From the NCBI GenBank assembly GCA_003116995.1, contig BDSL01000170.1, positions 1-64,000 of the forward strand: DNA of 64,000 nt, in the 5' to 3' direction. The notes under the pieces are model-generated. The model had not been told where the DNA came from. It searched no databases and worked only from the letters and a program-made list of their open reading frames with translations. This document shows, one piece after another, positions 59,240 through 64,000 of the stretch. Source of the stretch: Yamagishiella unicocca. Lineage: Eukaryota; Chlorophyta; Chlorophyceae; Chlamydomonadales; Volvocaceae. Positions within the stretch are counted from its first letter, which is position 1. Each line of letters opens with the position of its first letter. The position numbers and the translations under genes were made by a program.

Positions 59240-60560
59240 ATGGCCCGTCGTCGCGCCTTCACCGTCGGATTGCTGGTGGCGCTGATGATGGCTTGGACTA
59301 TCACAGGTGAGAACCTATTATGCTTCTGCTGTAATTCACAGTTCAATGCCTTACCCTGTTTACGTCTGATAGTGGTCGTTGGTAGTTCACCAGCGAACGC
59401 TGTCGTGTTGCTTGGTCGTGGCCTCGGTTCGCATTCCGCTGCCGAGCAATCACAACATCACAAGGTTGGCAACAAAGCTGCAGTTGCGGAATCTCAAAGC
59501 TGCAGACCGCATACAACCAAGTGCGCAACGCAAGCGACCCATGGGTACATTACCCACCGCTTGCCACCCGATCCGCGGGATGCCAAAAAAGCACAGCAGG
59601 CCAGCAGCCGTTTCGGTGAACCTTAACTCGTACTCAGCACACAGCACAACATGCTCTTTCACCCACTCCTCATTCCTCGCGCTGTTCCGTCGCCTAACAA
59701 CACGCAGCCGCGCCGACGGCCGCTACGGACCCGAAATGTGTGGCGGCCCGGCCAACCATCTCGAGCAACCCTGACATCGCCGCCTATAAGAAGTGCGCTG
59801 TCAACAAACCGATCTCCCCCAGCTGCTGCCGGACGGTGAGCCTGTTGGCTGATCCTTCCGTGCGTGCAAAGTGTGGTTTCGGGGCTGTTAGCTGCTTCAT
59901 GGCGGAGGACTCACTGGGAGCCATCGAGCGATGCGATTGGTGCCGGCACCTGCCTTTGGGATGAAGAGGCGCCTGCCCAAGTAGGCAAGGGGCCTTCCTC
60001 ACCCGTGTGTGGCAGTGCATAGCAGCACATATTGCAGTGGGCTCCACATCAAGTGGAGCAGCGAGGCATCCGGCGGATCATGGTGTTGCCGTTGTTTTGT
60101 TCTCTTGCCCCTTGTTTGGGGATTCTTGCGATTAGCTGTGCTTGAATCGGGTATTTTCCTTCTTCCTGCGTCTCTTTCCGCGTCAAGCAATTCGCCCGAT
60201 GGCATTACCTACAGTCTGCGGCCCCCTATAATAAGTAATCATCACCGACAATGGAAGGTCGTGCGTGATTTTCCCGGAGTAGTAGTAACTGTTCCGGAGC
60301 AATACTTGCTTGAAAAGGGTCGTACGGGGTAATTCATGACTTGGCTGGCTGCCGCGCACCTTCGGTTTCAAGCTTCCACGCACCCCAGCCTTCAGCCTCG
60401 CTGTTATCCTGGCCCCCGTCCTGCCCTGCGGCCCCCACAGCTGCTGCTCTTCGCCCAGTACTTCGACTGTCTGCGCGATCCGTTGTTCAAGGCCCAGGTC
60501 GACAAGCTACTGGCCGGCGTCAGCAGCGTCGATGAGTTTAACAAGGCCTGCCTGACGTGA
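59240..60560 (+). CDS. Small secreted six-cysteine protein, paralogue 2
   Basis: Paralogue of the gene at 55335; same predicted secreted, disulfide-bonded product. Exons 59240-59306, 59708-59835, 60441-60560 give 104 residues. Intron phases (1 and 0) and insertion points match paralogue 1. The signal peptide is MARRRAFTVGLLVALMMAW. Cysteines C33, C52, C62, C63, C75 and C102 keep the identical spacing. Shared blocks are DPKC, SNPDI, KKCA, KPIS, CCR, FAQYFDCL and SSVDE. The mature N-terminus is longer (APTAAT before DPKC). The second intron is longer because it contains a truncated LINE terminus and a partial inverted one. A TGTAA at 61139 is a possible poly(A) signal. Function is unknown. Confidence 0.85.
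60150..60300 (+). mobile_element. Truncated LINE end plus partial inverted terminus in paralogue-2 intron
   Basis: The plus copy reads ttcttcctgcgtctctttcc, gcccgatggcattacc and ggccccctataataagtaatc. About 40 bases on, the minus strand reads gctccggaacagttactactac, the last bases of the same terminus in the opposite direction. Both lie within intron 2 of the gene at 59240. Confidence 0.5.
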
Positions 60561-61751
60561 GGGAAGAGCAGCCCACGCACAGCGTGTGGGTTGCGCGCAG
60601 GCGTGTCGTGCGTGATGGCGGCGGGGCGAGGGTGTGCCGTACGTGTTTGCAAGAAACCGATGCAGTCAATGGGCGTTACGCCCATCAGTCGGGGTGGGCT
60701 GATGATTGATGCAGGCGACTCGCACGTGTCGGTGGCCGCACGTGAGGGGCGCACTTGAGTAGCCTGTTAAAGAGGGCCTGGAGATGACGCCACCCTCAAG
60801 ATGATGGGGGCGAGTGCTGCTAGCACACTACTACGTCTCTAGATAGCAATTGATGCTGGGTCCACTTCCGCGTTGCGGCGCCTTGGGGCGAGGTAAGAAA
60901 TATTAATGCGGTGACAGGTGGATATTTATGTTTGCGGCGCCCCGAGCTGGGTTGAAATCTGCCCCACGTGTCCACGTTAGGCTAGGTTCGATGGATGGGG
61001 ATTAAGGCAGCCAGGTATCGTTATCCACCGTCGCAGTGCAGTGGTCGACGGGTGGTCCAGGTTCGAGACACCAGAATGGACAACCATAATGCTATGGGTT
61101 TCTCTGTCCGGTGTGTGTTGGCCTATGTACCGATACTCTGTAACAAATATTAACAAGAGGATTATGCAGTTTCGATGCGGCATCGGGCCGATCTTCGGGA
61201 CCAATATAGTGTTGCCCTGTATTGCACATTGTATCGCAAATATTGGAGGACCCCCGCCTGCAAAGCCCGGCGCGACAGTGTACGCGCACATCGTCAGTAA
61301 GCAGCAGGAAGCGACTGCGTAAAGTCTCACTACCGGTACTAACGGATTCTTGGCGCATTGGGCTTACTGCTCGCGACGTTGCAGCCGTTGGAAATTCCAA
61401 TCTGACTAGGACGCAATTTCCGTTGTTAGCCAAAAACGGCCCATATGGGCCCGTGGGACGCTGTACGGCAGAATTCGTCTAAAACTCCTGCTGCGATGTT
61501 ACTCATATCATAGGCTGGCCGTTTAATAAAGGCACGCTAAAAAACAGTTGTTTGCGTTACAGCAGTTGCCAACCTGCCATAGACCACAACGCGACCGGGA
61601 CATTCGCTTGCACATCGCCACACCCACGTTAGCACGCAATAAAAAATCTATTTACTTCGTCACGGCTGTTTCAATTGTGACCTTGCCGTAAGCGACAACT
61701 TTCGCCGAGTTCCGACAAAGTTGGGTCGCTTGCGGCTTACTGGTATTTACT
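60561..61751. other. Intergenic region before the 2OG oxygenase gene
   Basis: No gene recognised. It is notably AT-richer than the coding regions, especially 61080-61700. TGTAA at 61139-61143 could end paralogue 2. AT-rich words (gtttaataaagg at about 61522, caataaaaaatct at about 61638) precede the oxygenase start but are not a clear TATA box. Confidence 0.4.
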
Positions 61752-64000
61752 ATGGGCAAGACACTTGCGAAGGCGCGGAGAAAGGCCGCCAAGGTCGCCC
61801 AGGAGCAGGCCGAGAATGGGAGCGGCGGTGCTGCTCACGGCGCGGCGCTGGCCGTCATCGCCAAGCGGCTCAAGTACAAGTTACCAGCGAACCCCAAGAA
61901 GAAGGTCAAACTCGTACCCATCATTAGCGAGGCTCTTAATGCAAAGGCTTGGGAGGATGCGCAACAGTTGCTCGATATGCTGGAACACAAGCAGCATGCC
62001 TCCGATGCTGAAGTCCCGAAACTTGGCGCCATTATGCGCTGGGTCAGGGCTGCAGACCTTGCTGGCACAGAGGCCTTGGCCGCCAAGCTCCTGGCGGTGA
62101 TTATGCGCGTGGCCGCGGGGCCCCAGCCGCATCCCGCAGCGACGGAGGCGGCCCCAAGCGACGGCCCCCCAGCCAGCAGCGACAGCGGCACTGTGCTCCC
62201 AGTCCGGCGCTTCCCCCCATGGCTGCCCCCTCCTGCCACTTCCTCTGACGCCGCGGCGCCAATGCCAGCGTCTGCGGGCGGCGACGAACCCAAGGACGCG
62301 CCTTCCTGTCCGTCCTCCGCCCGGCCGTCAGGCTGTACCCGTGGCTCCTACGTGGGTCGTTTTGCCGTCGTACCTCTGCCCGCGGAGTACGCGGGAACTA
62401 ACACAAACGGCAGCACTGCCGGCGCAATCGCGGCCAACGCCGCCAGCGTCCCCGCCAACGCTCCCGTCATGCTTCCCAACATCGCCCGCGACCTCACCAT
62501 GTACTGCACCGAGCCCGGAACTATAGTGTACGACACCGTACGACCGCCGGCGGTCCGAGCCGAGGTTCCCTTCGTGCCGGGCGCCTTTGTGGTGGTGGGC
62601 GCGCTGTCGCGTAACGAGTGCTCGCAGATCGTCGGGTGCGCCGAGGCGATGGGTTACATCGTGGACCCGGACTACACCTTCTCAGTGGCGGCACGCGCGG
62701 CGGCGGCCGGCGCGGGGCTGGCGGCCAGCAGCAGCAGCGCCGCGCGCAGCGGCGGCGCGGGCCTGGGCGAGCGCGGCGCGGCGGGGTGCGTGTGGCTGGC
62801 TGACGAGTCGCTCCAGGTGCGCAATTGGGTCCTGTACGACGGATACCGGGTTCCTGGTGCTTTACTCGTTGGGTGCTCGCCCTGATTCGCTCCACGCTGC
62901 GTTTCATGATACCACTTTATGCACGGGGTGTCCCAGGGGATAGAGGGGACAGAGGGGACAGAGGGGCATGTGGGGGGTTGAGGCCTGGGATGGCGGCGTC
63001 GGCCTTTGGACATCATACGGCCGCGGCTTAGGGCGCGGGCTCGTGGCCTGGCCATGTCGGGAGGGCCGTACTGACCCGCGGGTCAGTGCCGCGCATCTGT
63101 ACAGCGGACAAACCGCAACACGTCCAAGAGCCAACCTGGTGAAGTCGGACCTGTCGTACACACGCAGGGCCCTCTGTACGAACGGATCGCGCATCTGCTG
63201 CCCCAGCATCTCTGCGGCGGCGACCTGGCCGGCCTCAACGCCCGCTGGCGGTTATACCGGTACGACAAGGGCGCCGTGTACCGGCCCCACGTGGACGGCG
63301 CCTGGCCGGGCAGCGGCCTCCGCGACGGGCGCTATGAGTTCGACGCGTACGGTGATAGATGGTCCAGGTGCGTCCGGCTGGGCTGGGCGGCTGGGCTGGG
63401 CGGCTGGGCTGGGCTGCGGAGCTGCGGTTGGTGGTGTCGGTGGTACGAGTCGGGGGAAGGGCAGGCAGGAGGGCGCTGAAGCGCAAGTATGGTTTATCCG
63501 CCGTCGTCGCTGCATGGAAAACACGACACAGCCTCCACCACAAAGGGTGCGGCCCCGAAACCACTGACCTCAGCGCCGAGGTGTTCAGCCCGGCAGTTCG
63601 GTCTTACCCTGCTTGCGGCGGGGTGCCGTACGTGGTGCCGTACGTGGTCCCGGTCCCGGCGGCTTGTCCGTAATTACCGCCCTGTACCGCCTCCCTGTCC
63701 CCCGCGCACAGGCTAACGTTCCTGGTGTATCTAAACGACGACTTCGAGGGCGGGGCCACCACCTTCTACACCCCAGCATCGCAAGGTGAGCTCCGAGGAG
63801 GATCTCCCCGGTGCCCGGGTAGGGCCCCCTGAATGCGCTCACTGACCTGACCCTACCGGACCTGACCGGAACTGCGAAGCGCGCCCCCAAGGAAGACACA
63901 AATTTAACGTATCCTCGTGCGCGCTTCCGGCCCCCGCACACGGGCCGCCGCAGGCAGCGGCGCCTGCCTGGAGGCGCACAGCGTGAAGCCGGTGGCGGGC
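61752..64000 (+). CDS. 2-oxoglutarate/Fe(II) oxygenase, prolyl-4-hydroxylase type (3' end beyond window)
   Basis: Predicted Fe(II)- and 2-oxoglutarate-dependent hydroxylase of the P4Hc class; substrate unknown. Exons: 61752-62816, 63168-63367, 63712-63785, and 63954 to the window end, in phase. The N-terminal 120 residues are basic and then helical (KAKKVAQ-like start; PKLGAIMRWVRAADLAG), and I see no signal peptide. This is followed by a Pro/Ala-rich linker and then the oxygenase: PFVPGAFVVVGALSRNECSQI, PLYERIAHLLP, RLYRYDKGAVYRPHVDGAW (HxD metal ligands), LTFLVYLNDDFEGGATTFY, and the start of SVKPVAG. The distal His and the 2OG-binding Arg/Lys lie beyond the edge. An Ala/Ser/Gly-rich insert (residues about 315-345) interrupts the domain after PDYTFSVAAR. 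The link between exons 1 and 2 could hide an extra small exon. Confidence 0.85.

Noticed and set aside
63168..63367. An extra exon between oxygenase exons 1 and 2 (around 63101-63140)
   Set aside because: The candidate (after tgtacag, before gtgaag) leaves one base over and would put the following HxD exon out of frame.

Overview
The window looks like nuclear DNA of a chlamydomonadalean (volvocine-type) green alga. It is GC-rich with many short spliced exons, donors are mostly GTGAGT/GTGCGT-like, minisatellites are abundant, and CCCTAAAA-type telomere-like motifs occur inside introns. A fused betaine-lipid synthase (BTA1), typical of such algae, is also present. I assembled gene models by hand from reading-frame continuity across splice sites plus recognisable protein families. 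All the main models close in phase. The species is not identifiable from what I can see.

Layout. 1-6 kb: 3' part of a cullin-3 gene (+), with a 28-bp minisatellite at the window edge. 9-14 kb: BTA1 (+, 11 exons). 17.7-23.4 kb: a diacylglycerol kinase (-), convergent with BTA1. 24.5-25.7 kb: a CGFS monothiol glutaredoxin (+), divergent from the kinase. 27.2-33.6 kb: VMS1/ANKZF1 (-, 13 exons), the tRNA-releasing factor of ribosome quality control. 34.6-36.4 kb: a tentative unrecognised gene (+). 38.2-48.4 kb: a 17-exon kinesin (+) with kinesin-4-like motor features. 50.3-53.8 kb: a secreted SdiA-regulated-type beta-propeller protein (-, 9 exons). 55.3-56.4 and 59.2-60.6 kb: two paralogous three-exon genes for small secreted six-cysteine proteins (+). 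61.75 kb to the window end: a 2OG-Fe(II) oxygenase of the prolyl-4-hydroxylase type (+), cut by the edge.

Functional links are limited. BTA1 uses diacylglycerol as acceptor for betaine lipid and the neighbouring kinase phosphorylates diacylglycerol, so two competing diacylglycerol consumers lie tail to tail. CUL3 and VMS1 both belong to protein quality control. Nothing suggests one pathway across the whole window.

Mobile and repeated DNA is concentrated at 49-61 kb. There, a probable LINE-type 3' end (58.0-58.8 kb) and several short copies of its terminal sequence lie between and inside the small secreted-protein and propeller genes. Two other short dispersed repeat families sit in introns or flanks of CUL3, the kinase and VMS1. 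The most novel-looking items are the six-cysteine secreted pair, the algal SdiA-type propeller, the unassigned gene near 35 kb, and a low-complexity insertion inside the kinesin motor.
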